Part shown: piece by piece, positions 14,188 through 21,131 of the stretch
Layout of the letters: the number at the start of each line of letters is the position of its first letter
Numbering within the stretch: position 1 is the stretch's first letter
Origin: a virus
DNA length: 52,095 bases
Direction: 5' to 3' (one strand)
Virus record (IMG/VR): IMGVR_UViG_3300000405_000005
Location: 1 to 52,095 of that record
Made by a program: the position numbers and the translations under genes
Notes under the pieces: model-generated
What the model was told of the DNA's origin: nothing
What the model saw: the letters and a program-made list of their open reading frames with translations, nothing else
Databases searched by the model: none

Positions 14188-16685
14188 CAATAATATCCTT
14201 GGTTCCTACGGCTCTTAAAGTACATAATATCATCCGGTTCGTCGAGATTAGTTGTAATGTATCCCCCTTGCCGAAAACGCATTAGGGCTAAGGAAGTACT
14301 ATCGACATAATCGTCATGTTCTCCGCCCGGGAAAGATGCCACTTCTTCGATTACTTCTTCGGCCCAGTGAGTAGCAGGTGCCCACACCCGCCCAGACGCA
14401 AACAAGTCGCTCACAGCGTTCAAACGGCTGATCTTGTCGTTCCCCCTGCTGGGCGTAAACTCCTGCACCGGGATGCCCATTGCCCGCATCTCGTAGATCA
14501 AGGGCGCACCTGAAGCCTTCTTCTCAATTATGATGCTGTCTGGCTCCCACTCCCGATACTCCTGAACTGCTGTCCGCTTTAGTTTCGGAAACTCCATTCG
14601 CTCCCTGAACGCATTCAGAAGTATAATGTTCGCTTGTTCAACCCCGTTATCATCAGGCCGATAAAACACACCCCATGTGGTAAGTGCTGAATAATCGGCG
14701 CGTTGGGTCTTCTCAAAAGCCGTATCCCAACTTTGCAGGATAAAATCACATGTAGGCGGCACATTACTATCCCAAGTCTTCCACCACTCACGCTTAATGA
14801 TAGCCGAGGTGTCAGATGTGGGGGCCTGCTGATACTGCGCCATCCACTTAGAGTTAGGAAGCTCAGTACGGAGAGCCGAAAGCTCGTCCATAGACCAAAA
14901 TTCAGGCCAAAGTGGGTTGCCAGATGGTAGGATAGCGGGAAATTCGATGACTTCCCACGCATCACCACCGCGTAGGGCTTCGTTTTTAATTACCTGCCCC
15001 GTCAGGTCTCGCTTTGACCATCGTGTCATCACGATCACAATAGACCCACCCGGCTGGAGACGCTGACGCGGGCCAGATGTGTACCACTCATATGTCTTAT
15101 CGTAGATATCTGGATTGATTTCGGCTAAAGCCGCTTCCTGCTCGCTGTGGGGATCGTCGATGATGAGCACATCAGCGCCCTTACCAGTTACGGCCCCTCC
15201 AATACCGATAGCAAAGTAATCTCCGCCCTTAGATGTGTTCCATCGGCCAGCCGCCTTAGAGTCCGAGGCCAGAGCAAGAGCCGGAAAGATGTTATGGTAC
15301 ACATCGGTATCGACAAGGTTACGCACTTTGCGCCCGAAACCTACTGACAATTCAGCCGTGTGGGAGCATTGAATGATTTTTTTGTGTGGGAATTTACCTA
15401 AGAACCATGCCGGGAGTAGGTAGGAGGCGAACTCGGACTTAGTGTTATGCGTTACAACCCACCCGCGTCCCGCCATGAACAGCCCGTCCTCGTTGGCCAC
15501 TTCAAGGCACTGTACTGTTCCGCGCTCGGCTGTTTTGCGTATATCTATACTGCGGCCCCAATTACCCTGCTTGTCCCTGCACCGGGTTGCTTTTCTAGGT
15601 AGCCGCGCCGCGTTCGCCAGCTTGAACATGACCCTGAACGACGGCTGGCTGAGCTTCCCGCCATAACTTGTCTGGCGGCGTGTCTTGCGCGCCTGCACTC
15701 CCAACCCATGCAACAGGCAGAGCACGTCATCTATCAGCCGCTCGTTGCTGTTGTTGAAGGTTACCTTGCCTTCCTTGGTAACGTCCCCATCGGTGTCGAT
15801 AAGCCCCTGAAGCAGCGCCATACGCTGCGCGACAGAGGCGCAGAGATAGGCTTCGGGGATGTGCTTGTTACGCAGGAGACCCTGCTCACGTAGTGGTTTG
15901 TACAACCCAAGCACATTGAACTGCTGGTATTTCGAATTGTGCGTGGTTTTGTACCCCTCGGCCTCCACTTGGGCGCGCATAGCGGACTGGTCACTATACC
16001 CGCAGCCGACAGTAGCATTGTAGCTACTCCCATCCCCAAGCCATACACCTAACATGTACGGCGTTAGGGGTAAGTTGTCCTTGTGTGGGTACTCAGCGGC
16101 TCCCTGCGGGGGTAGTATCGGGAGGTTGCCCGCCCTACGCCAACTCTCTGTCTCCAACTTATGAAGTATTTCTTGTGTAGAGAGCGTCTGATACGGCCTG
16201 TCGTTTGATCCAAACCGCACCGTCCACAGGTGAGTGGCATCACACCTAACCACTTGACCGTCGCTCGTCGTCACTTCATACAGGTCTTCCTCATACTGAG
16301 ATGACTTACCTGTAACCCGCACAGGGGTGCCGGATGGCGCAAACACATAATCCCCGACTTCCACGGTTTCCACGGTTTTCCACCCTTGCGTAGTGGGAAT
16401 TTGTTCTTTTATATCAAGCCGGTGCCTTGGAGGCATGTTGATAATAAGCCGCTTGCATGTGCCATTAGCCACACGCTCGAACGCATCTGCCATGCGTGCA
16501 TGGTGCCTACCGCCGATGAATGTCGGCCAGACCTGTTTAACAAACGCAAGGAACTTATCCTGCGCCAGCTTTTTACCCTTAAGCTCTTCCAACTTCTCAA
16601 GCTGGGCTAGCAATAGCTCCTGCTCCGCCTGAGATAGAGAATGCAGGATACCGGGTATATCCTGCAGGGTGACATCAGTCAGCAT
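14187..16685 (-). CDS. terL: Terminase large subunit interrupted by an intein, 832 aa precursor
   Basis: This ATPase-nuclease packages DNA through the portal. Removing residues 89-414 (intein) leaves about 506 residues, a normal TerL length. The P-loop reads MPPRH then TKSEF across the splice site; Walker B is DVLIIDDPHSE. The nuclease domain has LQSWDTAFEKTQRADYSALT, IIIEKKASGAPLIYEM and HDDYVDSTSLAL, with the expected acidic residues. The insertion splits the P-loop, so the precursor should be inactive until splicing. The start overlaps the TerS end by 11 bases. ATPase, nuclease and intein assignments are read from motifs. Confidence 0.92.
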   Translation of the reverse strand: MLTDVTLQDIPGILHSLSQAEQELLLAQLEKLEELKGKKLAQDKFLAFVKQVWPTFIGGRHHARMADAFERVANGTCKRLIINMPPRHRLDIKEQIPTTQGWKTVETVEVGDYVFAPSGTPVRVTGKSSQYEEDLYEVTTSDGQVVRCDATHLWTVRFGSNDRPYQTLSTQEILHKLETESWRRAGNLPILPPQGAAEYPHKDNLPLTPYMLGVWLGDGSSYNATVGCGYSDQSAMRAQVEAEGYKTTHNSKYQQFNVLGLYKPLREQGLLRNKHIPEAYLCASVAQRMALLQGLIDTDGDVTKEGKVTFNNSNERLIDDVLCLLHGLGVQARKTRRQTSYGGKLSQPSFRVMFKLANAARLPRKATRCRDKQGNWGRSIDIRKTAERGTVQCLEVANEDGLFMAGRGWVVTHNTKSEFASYLLPAWFLGKFPHKKIIQCSHTAELSVGFGRKVRNLVDTDVYHNIFPALALASDSKAAGRWNTSKGGDYFAIGIGGAVTGKGADVLIIDDPHSEQEAALAEINPDIYDKTYEWYTSGPRQRLQPGGSIVIVMTRWSKRDLTGQVIKNEALRGGDAWEVIEFPAILPSGNPLWPEFWSMDELSALRTELPNSKWMAQYQQAPTSDTSAIIKREWWKTWDSNVPPTCDFILQSWDTAFEKTQRADYSALTTWGVFYRPDDNGVEQANIILLNAFRERMEFPKLKRTAVQEYREWEPDSIIIEKKASGAPLIYEMRAMGIPVQEFTPSRGNDKISRLNAVSDLFASGRVWAPATHWAEEVIEEVASFPGGEHDDYVDSTSLALMRFRQGGYITTNLDEPDDIMYFKSRRNQGYY
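15444..16421 (-). other. Intein with LAGLIDADG endonuclease, class 3-like
   Basis: Residues 89-414 of the terminase precursor (326 aa). The N-terminal block reads DIKEQIPTTQGWKTVETVEV then GDYVF, with Arg (CGG) as the first intein residue instead of Cys/Ser/Ala. The block B region is RCDATHLWTV with Trp154; block F is TVQCLEVANEDGLFMAG with Cys393; the C-terminal block is WVVTHN with Thr412 before His-Asn, followed by Thr415 of the extein. Trp/Cys/Thr at these places is the signature of class 3 inteins, which attack from the block F Cys. Two LAGLIDADG motifs, LGVWLGDGS (212-220) and GLIDTDGDV (294-302), indicate a homing endonuclease. Splicing activity is inferred. Confidence 0.88.
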
Positions 16686-17313
16686 TATCAGCTTCTCTGC
16701 GCAAGATGTCGTCGTCTTCCTCTTCGTCGTCTTCCTCTTCGTCGTCTTCGGGTATCTCAGCGATACCTAGTTCTTCATCTAGGTCGCGGCCTAGTGGTGT
16801 AATGTCGATGATGTCTGCGTTCAGCAAACGCTTCACGCGCTCCTTAATAGCATTCTCAAGGTCTTCAGGGTTCTTGTATTTGATCGTGATCTCTGACTTG
16901 TTAGTAAACAACCCAATGTCACTATGCTTGCCGAGAAGCTCAAGAGCCTTAAGCTCGAACTTAGTATCACCACAATTGGCGATCTCCATAAGCTTATTAG
17001 TAATGGCAGCACGCGCTTGATTCGCGTCCACACCCATAGCCTGCCCATAAGTACGCAGGAAAGCAGCAGCAGCATAAGCCGTGTTGATCTGGGTTAGCGG
17101 GGCTTTGTCTTGGTTTTTAACTACCGCTTTGAGCAGCCTCTTCTCGCGCTCATAATCCTCCGGGGATACTTCGATAGAAGCACCAAGGTGCGCCATAAGC
17201 TCTGCTGTTCCGCCTGCTACTGCCAGTTCGTCAATAAAACTTGTAGTCCCCTCATCAGCCCAATCATATGGGGTGGGGAACTCAGCAGTAGCTTCAACTT
17301 TTAGAATAGGCAT
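16675..17313 (-). CDS. terS: Terminase small subunit, 212 aa
   Basis: The protein recognises phage DNA and presents it to TerL. The central part (PLTQINTAYAAAAFLRTYGQ ... AAITNKLMEIANCGDTKFEL then KALELLGKHSDIGLFTNKSE) matches the oligomerisation and DNA-recognition pattern of phage TerS. The C-terminus is strongly acidic (EIPEDDEEEDDEEEDDDILR). It is the first gene of the leftward block and overlaps terL by 11 bases. The Shine-Dalgarno is weak. Confidence 0.8.
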   Translation of the reverse strand: MPILKVEATAEFPTPYDWADEGTTSFIDELAVAGGTAELMAHLGASIEVSPEDYEREKRLLKAVVKNQDKAPLTQINTAYAAAAFLRTYGQAMGVDANQARAAITNKLMEIANCGDTKFELKALELLGKHSDIGLFTNKSEITIKYKNPEDLENAIKERVKRLLNADIIDITPLGRDLDEELGIAEIPEDDEEEDDEEEDDDILRREADNAD

Positions 17314-17391
17314 GCAGCGCAGCGTCCGGTTTGGGGGAGCAGGATTACTATGTAGCAGTGTAGGAGGAATGGGTAAAGGGGGGTTTTACCA

Positions 17392-17419
17392 AAAATAGAG
17401 TATTTGAACTATTTAGCAA
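17392..17419 (-). promoter_or_regulatory. Weak candidate promoter for the late operon
   Basis: On the minus strand TTGCTA (17419-17414) and TATTTT (17397-17392) are separated by 16 bases, about 80 bases upstream of terS. The match to sigma70 consensus is moderate, so late transcription may instead need an activator. Confidence 0.3.
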
Positions 17420-17424
17420 AAATA

Positions 17425-17525
17425 TAGGGGGTGGGGGGTCTTGGTTTAGAAAAGTGACGGGGGGGGTCTTCCTATGTACGAAGTGGCCGTAATCCGTAGG
17501 GTAAAAATAGGGGGTGGGGGGTCTT
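17425..17525. repeat. G-rich 18-bp direct repeats
   Basis: TAGGGGGTGGGGGGTCTT occurs at 17425-17442 and again at 17508-17525; a third partial copy (GGGGGGGTCTT) ends at about 17470. The runs of 5-8 G could form four-stranded structures on the plus strand. They lie in the leader of the late transcript, where they are read as C-rich RNA. Confidence 0.8.
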
Positions 17526-17683
17526 TTATGTTAAAAACTTGGGGGAATGAGATCGACTGTGCAAAACAGTATGTATAGGAGTTGGTACCTTTTCCCTCCC
17601 CATTAGCGTGGGTGCCCGGGTAGTAGGGTCCAAAAGGTGAACAAACACGATACCTCCCCCCCATTGTAGAACAAAAGGTGAAT

Positions 17684-17696
17684 CTAACACTGTTAG
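17684..17696. promoter_or_regulatory. 13-bp palindrome, site 1
   Basis: CTAACACTGTTAG, central base C. It lies directly upstream of the -35 box of the first early promoter, where a bound protein could activate or block transcription. Confidence 0.8.
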
Positions 17697-17707
17697 TGCG
17701 ATTTTCC

Positions 17708-17737
17708 TTGCAATACGGGAAAAAATATGGTTATATT
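17708..17737 (+). promoter_or_regulatory. Sigma70-like promoter of the early block
   Basis: TTGCAA (17708-17713) and TATATT (17732-17737) are spaced by 18 bases, about 75 bases upstream of the first early gene. Palindrome site 1 ends 12 bases before the -35 box. Confidence 0.6.
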
Positions 17738-17812
17738 AATCATCGAAACGGACTAGCCGCTTCGAGCCACTGCCTCGCTGGATAGCAAGGCACATCTTAA
17801 GGACTCTTCTCT

Positions 17813-18358
17813 ATGACAAACACGACAGTAGTTGACGGCGTGGACATTAACGTTGCTGACGTAACACTAAACGTTATTCTTGCCGATATGGTCGAAGCGA
17901 CTAGCAAGGCATACGGAGCGCATATCCGCATCGCCGCTAAGTTCAACCACCTCATGAACTTTGCGTGGTTCGACATAGCACCAAACGAGAAGAGCGAAGC
18001 CAACAAAACGCTCCGAGGCTATAAGGCCGCGCTCTATGCCGCGCTCAAGTCGGCTGGCCATACCAACCCTAGTGTTCCTTTCAAGCGCATTTGCGACTAT
18101 GGCCGCAACCTTGCTAATGGCTTGGCACCAAGTGGCAAAACTACTCTTGACGGCCAGCCTGTAGAAGCCGCTTCGGATGCGGACGGTGCGGCTCCCGCTC
18201 CCCGCTCCGCCATGCTTCGCAATGTAGAAGAACTTACTGCGCTCTGGAAGTTCAACGATAAACAGGACGGCCTGCCTGCTAAGGTTGCCCTTGCTCAAAA
18301 GCACATTGAGGCGGCTCTCAAAGCCCTAGGGCTGGACGTTGCAAATATCGCCAAGTGA
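17813..18358 (+). CDS. First early protein, 181 aa, unknown
   Basis: The protein begins MTNTTVVDGVDINVADVTLN and is Ala/Lys/Asn-rich and mostly helical (ADMVEATSKAYGAHIRIAAK, LRGYKAALYAALKSAGHTNP, the end KHIEAALKALGLDVANIAK). An AAGGA site precedes the start. It is the promoter-proximal gene of the rightward block and is followed at once by a very long palindrome. Promoter-proximal early genes often encode host-takeover or regulatory proteins; here that is only an inference. No known domain is recognised. Confidence 0.75.
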   Translation: MTNTTVVDGVDINVADVTLNVILADMVEATSKAYGAHIRIAAKFNHLMNFAWFDIAPNEKSEANKTLRGYKAALYAALKSAGHTNPSVPFKRICDYGRNLANGLAPSGKTTLDGQPVEAASDADGAAPAPRSAMLRNVEELTALWKFNDKQDGLPAKVALAQKHIEAALKALGLDVANIAK

Positions 18359-18364
18359 TCAACC

Positions 18365-18389
18365 GGGGGCCTAACATTGTTAGGCCCCC
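18365..18389. terminator. 12+1+12 palindrome after the first early gene, containing palindrome site 2
   Basis: GGGGGCCTAACA, a central T, and TGTTAGGCCCCC form a perfect inverted repeat 6 bases after the stop codon. It can form a stable RNA hairpin but has no U tract, so it may attenuate transcription or protect mRNA. The palindrome core is the same 13-bp sequence found at 12 other sites. Confidence 0.65.
18371..18383. promoter_or_regulatory. 13-bp palindrome, site 2
   Basis: CTAACATTGTTAG, central base T, forming the centre of the 25-bp inverted repeat at 18365-18389. Confidence 0.8.
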
Positions 18390-18410
18390 CTACTTTGAAA
18401 GGTGTAGGAT

Positions 18411-18512
18411 ATGAATGTTTTTAAGTCGGCGTTGCGCATAACGGCCTACCTGCTAGTCGGCGTCGCGCTCTTGCTTGTTTTTGTTGGTTTTTGGGTGATG
18501 ACCCCGGCCTAA
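18411..18512 (+). CDS. 33-aa single-pass membrane protein
   Basis: The frame MNVFKSALRITAYLLVGVAL continues LLVFVGFWVMTPA. Residues about 8-29 form one strong membrane helix after a basic N-terminus, which predicts an N-inside orientation. AAGGTG and AGGAT upstream give ribosome binding. The stop codon lies inside palindrome site 3. Such tiny early membrane proteins can act in superinfection exclusion or host-membrane control, but the function is unknown. Confidence 0.6.
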   Translation: MNVFKSALRITAYLLVGVALLLVFVGFWVMTPA

Positions 18513-18521
18513 CAGTGTTAG
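18509..18521. promoter_or_regulatory. 13-bp palindrome, site 3
   Basis: CTAACAGTGTTAG, central base G. Its second to fourth bases (TAA) are the stop codon of the 33-aa membrane protein gene. Confidence 0.8.
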
Positions 18522-18524
18522 GTC

Positions 18525-18601
18525 CCCGCCGCTTCTCAACCCCATGCACAAGTGCATGGGGTTTTTTTCTGCCCCCGTCAAGCGGTTTTTATGATAGTTC
18601 C
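18525..18601. repeat. 77-bp direct repeat, copy A
   Basis: This segment recurs at 18646-18722 with four mismatches (offset 121 bp). Each copy carries the same terminator hairpin and the shared end CGGTTTTTATGATAGTTCC. Confidence 0.9.
18540..18568 (+). terminator. Rho-independent terminator in repeat A
   Basis: CCCCATGCAC, loop AA, GTGCATGGGG, then seven T. The perfect 10-bp stem and T tract make this a strong terminator of rightward transcription from the first early promoter. Confidence 0.85.
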
Positions 18602-18645
18602 CGAGGTATATGTAGTGGGCGGATGCGGGCGGATGCGTTCTGTTG

Positions 18646-18722
18646 CCCGCCGCTTCTCAACCCCATGCACAAGTGCATGGGACTTTTTTCTGCCCTAGTC
18701 AAGCGGTTTTTATGATAGTTCC
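18646..18722. repeat. 77-bp direct repeat, copy B
   Basis: Near-identical copy of 18525-18601. The four changes fall at the foot of the terminator stem and in the following spacer. Confidence 0.9.
18661..18689 (+). terminator. Terminator in repeat B
   Basis: CCCATGCAC, loop AA, GTGCATGGG, then AC and six T. One base pair is lost at the foot of the stem relative to copy A. Two terminators in series insulate the region to the right. Confidence 0.75.
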
Positions 18723-19104
18723 GGCGGGTGTGCGAGCGGGCAGGCGCGTTATGTTAGAAAGTTAAGTTTGCGAGCGGCGACTGTAAGAAAAAAAACCCTT
18801 TGTTTTCAAGCTTTGTAAGCAATGTTATATTGTAAGGGCATTTTTAGAGAACGATCCCTTTTTGAGAAAGCTCGGCCCTCTGCGCAAGTGCAGTGTGAAA
18901 AATCTCAAAGATCCCCTTATACTTATTTTTTATACTTACATTATAACAATACAATACAACAACGGAAAAACCCAATGTTTTCGGGCGCTTCAGACCGTTT
19001 CTATTGTTAACTGATTTTTTAACATCCGTCTTACAAAGCACGAAATTCCCTTACATCCCTAACTGCCCCCAAACCACCCCCAGTCGCACTACGTCCAGTA
19101 TTGC
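18723..19104. other. AT-rich non-coding region
   Basis: I see no supported gene. The stretch is A/T-rich between about 18780 and 19040 and contains several short ORFs without ribosome-binding sites. Its position after two terminators and before a promoter makes an origin, small RNA or regulatory region possible, but nothing specific is visible. Confidence 0.5.
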
Positions 19105-19139
19105 TTGACATGGACGTGTTTATGCTATACACTTATAAT
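19105..19139 (+). promoter_or_regulatory. Early promoter, type TTGACAT-GACGT
   Basis: A perfect TTGACA (19105-19110) is followed by GACGT and ATGCTATACA, with TATACA at 19126-19131 (15-base spacer) or TACACT at 19128-19133 (17-base spacer). The same layout recurs at 21972. Palindrome site 4 lies downstream, between this promoter and the gene. Confidence 0.75.
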
Positions 19140-19193
19140 AAGTTAAAAAGCAGCCCCCCAACTGCCCCCACTGGATAGTGTGGCACCCAGAAC

Positions 19194-19206
19194 CTAACAA
19201 TGTTAG
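19194..19206. promoter_or_regulatory. 13-bp palindrome, site 4
   Basis: CTAACAATGTTAG, central base A, between the promoter at 19105 and the start at 19246: a classic operator position. Its internal ATG opens a 28-codon frame overlapping the next gene. Confidence 0.85.
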
Positions 19207-19245
19207 CCCAGCAACCAGCAACCACCAACCCCCCGGAGCCACACC

Positions 19246-19842
19246 ATGACCAACAAAACAAACCACACCAATCGAGATATCGTTAATGCAACCGTGGGGC
19301 GGCACTATGCAGACGCGGCGAAGCTATTGGGTATGTCCCCCCGGTCACTATCGCGCCGGTTTTCCGAAATGCCAGAGCAAATGCGGCGTATAGTCCTCGC
19401 CAATAGACCAGCCCGGGCTGCACCCGTCCGCGATGCGCGCAAAGCTACCAAGGATGCCCGCAAAGCTACCAAGTCTAACGCCGCAGCATCCCTGCGCGAC
19501 CGCGACCGAGCCAAGCTGGCAATCGTGCGGGCAATGGTCGAGAGCGGGTGCGACTGGGCTGATATCGCCGCGAAGTTCGTCACTGATACCGTGGAGATTC
19601 GGAATTACGGCAAGAATAATCTCATCAAGCTTAACGAGCAGGGGCGTGTACGCGCAAGCGCCCGGAGCCATACCAGTGTCGGTGGATCAATGTATAACGA
19701 GTGGGGTATGGCACCTATGCAGCCGCCGTGTAGTGGCTCCGCTGACAGACTAGTAACGCTGATCGCGGAAGGGCAGGCGACAGCACGACCCCTCCTCTCT
19801 GCATCCATCGAACCAACCAAGGGAGAAGCCGATGAAGTTTGA
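19246..19842 (+). CDS. HTH-type DNA-binding protein candidate, 198 aa
   Basis: Residues about 10-39 (DIVNATVGRHYADAAKLLGM then SPRSLSRRF) form a helix-turn-helix like Fis-type or homeodomain-like elements. A basic Arg/Ala/Lys region follows (VRDARKATKDARKATKSNAA), then a second possible helical unit (IVRAMVESGCDWADIAAKFV). The gene has its own promoter and operator, as expected of a regulator, and could bind the 13-bp palindrome. Bases 19672-19719 belong to a sequence repeated at 26890-26937. Specific binding is inferred. Confidence 0.65.
   Translation: MTNKTNHTNRDIVNATVGRHYADAAKLLGMSPRSLSRRFSEMPEQMRRIVLANRPARAAPVRDARKATKDARKATKSNAAASLRDRDRAKLAIVRAMVESGCDWADIAAKFVTDTVEIRNYGKNNLIKLNEQGRVRASARSHTSVGGSMYNEWGMAPMQPPCSGSADRLVTLIAEGQATARPLLSASIEPTKGEADEV
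19672..19719. repeat. 48-bp direct repeat, copy 1
   Basis: Matches 26890-26937 at 45 of 48 positions. Here it is inside the HTH-type gene, read in the frame giving MYNEWGMAPM. Confidence 0.9.
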
Positions 19843-20086
19843 CGTCCAACATGATGGAAAAGACTATTTCACTAGGTATTACGCCCAGCTTAGTGGCCTC
19901 ACCGTCATCAGTATAAAACTCGAAAATAACAACGATGGCGGTGATCCATACCCTGTGCTGCTTATGGGTAGGGACGACGGCAACGGCGGTGTGTACGACA
20001 ACACCCTGTTGTGGGTAATCATCCAGCGTGACCCATCTGGCGGCGCTGGATACGCAGCAATACATAAGATTGGAACAGAACAATGA
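19832..20086 (+). CDS. Hypothetical early protein, 84 aa
   Basis: A small protein (MKFDVQHDGKDYFTRYYAQL ... DPYPVLLMGRDDGNGG ... LLWVIIQRDPSGGAGY) that looks beta-rich. It overlaps the HTH-type gene by 11 bases and the next gene by 4, so translation is probably coupled. No domain recognised. Confidence 0.6.
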   Translation: MKFDVQHDGKDYFTRYYAQLSGLTVISIKLENNNDGGDPYPVLLMGRDDGNGGVYDNTLLWVIIQRDPSGGAGYAAIHKIGTEQ

Positions 20087-20271
20087 ACCCCGACGATAAA
20101 GCAGACCTTCGTGACCTGCGCGACAGCACAGAGCAACCGGAAGATAAGAAGCTGCTGCGCAAGGCTATCAACCACATCCATATGCTCGAAGCTAAACTCT
20201 TCACGGTGCGAGTCTATGCCAAGTCGATCCTGACTGAAGCATACAGCAAATCCAGCAACGAGGGAGACTAA
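20083..20271 (+). CDS. Hypothetical helical protein, 62 aa
   Basis: Acidic N-terminus (MNPDDKADLRDLRDSTEQPE) followed by helices (LLRKAINHIHMLEAKLF). It starts in an ATGA overlap with the previous gene; its stop falls within palindrome site 5. Function unknown. Confidence 0.6.
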   Translation: MNPDDKADLRDLRDSTEQPEDKKLLRKAINHIHMLEAKLFTVRVYAKSILTEAYSKSSNEGD

Positions 20272-20280
20272 CAATGTTAG
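20268..20280. promoter_or_regulatory. 13-bp palindrome, site 5, over a start codon
   Basis: CTAACAATGTTAG. The central ATG (20274-20276) is the start codon of the next gene, just after the ribosome-binding sequence GAGGGAG. The TAA of the previous gene (20269-20271) lies within it too. Confidence 0.85.
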
Positions 20281-20498
20281 ATCAGGACGCAGACCGGGAG
20301 GCTATCCGGCTGCTCAAGCAGGTGGATAGCCTGCGCAAGGAGTTAACGGCACTCGAACCGCAGCTAAACGAGGCCGCACTTTCATACGGTAGGCGGCGCG
20401 GGATGTTCCTATTCCGAGAGTTTCACCTACGTAACAGTTTGGGTGGCAGGTCCCTCAAGCACAAAGACCAAATCGACATAAAGGAACCCACCACATGA
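20274..20498 (+). CDS. Hypothetical protein, 74 aa, starting in palindrome site 5
   Basis: The frame MLDQDADREAIRLLKQVDSL then RKELTALEPQLNEAAL is a coiled-coil-prone helix, followed by a basic part (GRRRGMFLFREFHLRNSLGG). The start codon is the centre of palindrome site 5, so a protein bound there would sit on the translation start region at DNA level. It overlaps the next gene by 4 bases. Function unknown. Confidence 0.6.
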   Translation: MLDQDADREAIRLLKQVDSLRKELTALEPQLNEAALSYGRRRGMFLFREFHLRNSLGGRSLKHKDQIDIKEPTT

Positions 20499-20749
20499 GC
20501 AGCGCAGAAAACGGGCCGGCGATGACTGCGGATCACGTGAAGGCTGCACGGCTGTCTGCCAGACACCACGCGGACGAAGCGGCAGAGGCCGAATGGTCGC
20601 TGAATAACTTTTTGCTTAGAGGCGAAGACCGCGCGGACGCCGAAGCTTTATCCAAGAGCGGCGTAATCATGGCGCGCATCCTTGCCGAAGTCGCCACCTA
20701 CATTGAGGCGCAGATCGAAGCCATCGCCACAGAGGGGCACACATCATGA
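20495..20749 (+). CDS. Hypothetical protein, 84 aa
   Basis: A helical protein rich in Ala, Glu and His (MTADHVKAARLSARHHADEA, AEWSLNNFLLRGEDRADAEA, VIMARILAEVATYIEAQIEA). ATGA overlaps link it to both neighbours. No known domain. Confidence 0.6.
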   Translation: MSSAENGPAMTADHVKAARLSARHHADEAAEAEWSLNNFLLRGEDRADAEALSKSGVIMARILAEVATYIEAQIEAIATEGHTS

Positions 20750-20880
20750 TGATTGGAACAGGCGCGCCGGCGTTTCCGGTCACTTGGGACAGCGCAGCAA
20801 GAGCCGAAGAAAAGGTGGAGGCCGCAAATTGCCATTCCTCGACACTCACCCGGACCCGCATCCAAGCAGAAGACAAGTGA
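20746..20880 (+). CDS. Hypothetical small protein, 44 aa
   Basis: ATG 20746 overlaps the previous stop (ATGA) and opens MMIGTGAPAFPVTWDSAARA then EEKVEAANCHSS, ending AEDK at TGA 20880. The coupling pattern supports it; the sequence offers no functional clue. Confidence 0.45.
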   Translation: MMIGTGAPAFPVTWDSAARAEEKVEAANCHSSTLTRTRIQAEDK

Positions 20881-20916
20881 AGAAGGCAGCATTCAGATGA
20901 TGGAAGGAAAAGTATC

Positions 20917-21075
20917 ATGAAACACGACCGCAGCTACTACCGCACACTGACCCACAACGAGCTTTGTGAGGAAGTAAAGTACAGCACTAACACAAACTGG
21001 CAGGAGCTTGCTATCGCATTGGCCGAGCGCCTCGATACCATTGGCTTTGGGCTGGGTATCGCGCGCAGCGAGTAA
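20917..21075 (+). CDS. Hypothetical small protein, 52 aa
   Basis: A good ribosome-binding site (GGAAGGAAAAG) precedes ATG 20917. The protein MKHDRSYYRTLTHNELCEEV continues KYSTNTNWQELAIALAERL and ends GLGIARSE. The helical pattern resembles small phage accessory proteins; function unknown. Confidence 0.6.
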   Translation: MKHDRSYYRTLTHNELCEEVKYSTNTNWQELAIALAERLDTIGFGLGIARSE

Positions 21076-21131
21076 GAAAAAACGGATAAATACTATGGCT
21101 ACGGACGTAGCCGGAAAGAAGGAGCAAGAAT

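Larger units (their letters stand above)
17314..17812. other. Divergent control region between late and early blocks
   Basis: No convincing gene. It holds G-rich repeats (17425-17442 and 17508-17525), a weak leftward promoter candidate (17392-17419), a palindrome (17684-17696) and a rightward promoter (17708-17737). Two short copies of CAAAAGGTGAA occur near 17630 and 17672. Its position next to terS makes a packaging (pac) site possible, which I cannot confirm. Confidence 0.7.

Noticed and set aside
14187-14190. TTG 14190 as portal start
   Set aside because: ATG 14187 follows at once and overlaps the terminase stop in the usual TGATG form.
17446-17664. A 72-codon minus-strand frame in the divergent control region
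   Set aside because: It is made of Pro/Gly codons from G-runs and crosses the repeat elements; no ribosome-binding site and no resemblance to a protein.
18525-18722. The 77-bp repeats considered as attachment sites
   Set aside because: They are only 121 bp apart, carry terminators, and no integrase is found.
18822-19010. A 62-codon plus-strand frame in the AT-rich region
   Set aside because: No promoter or ribosome-binding site fits and composition is unlike the early genes.
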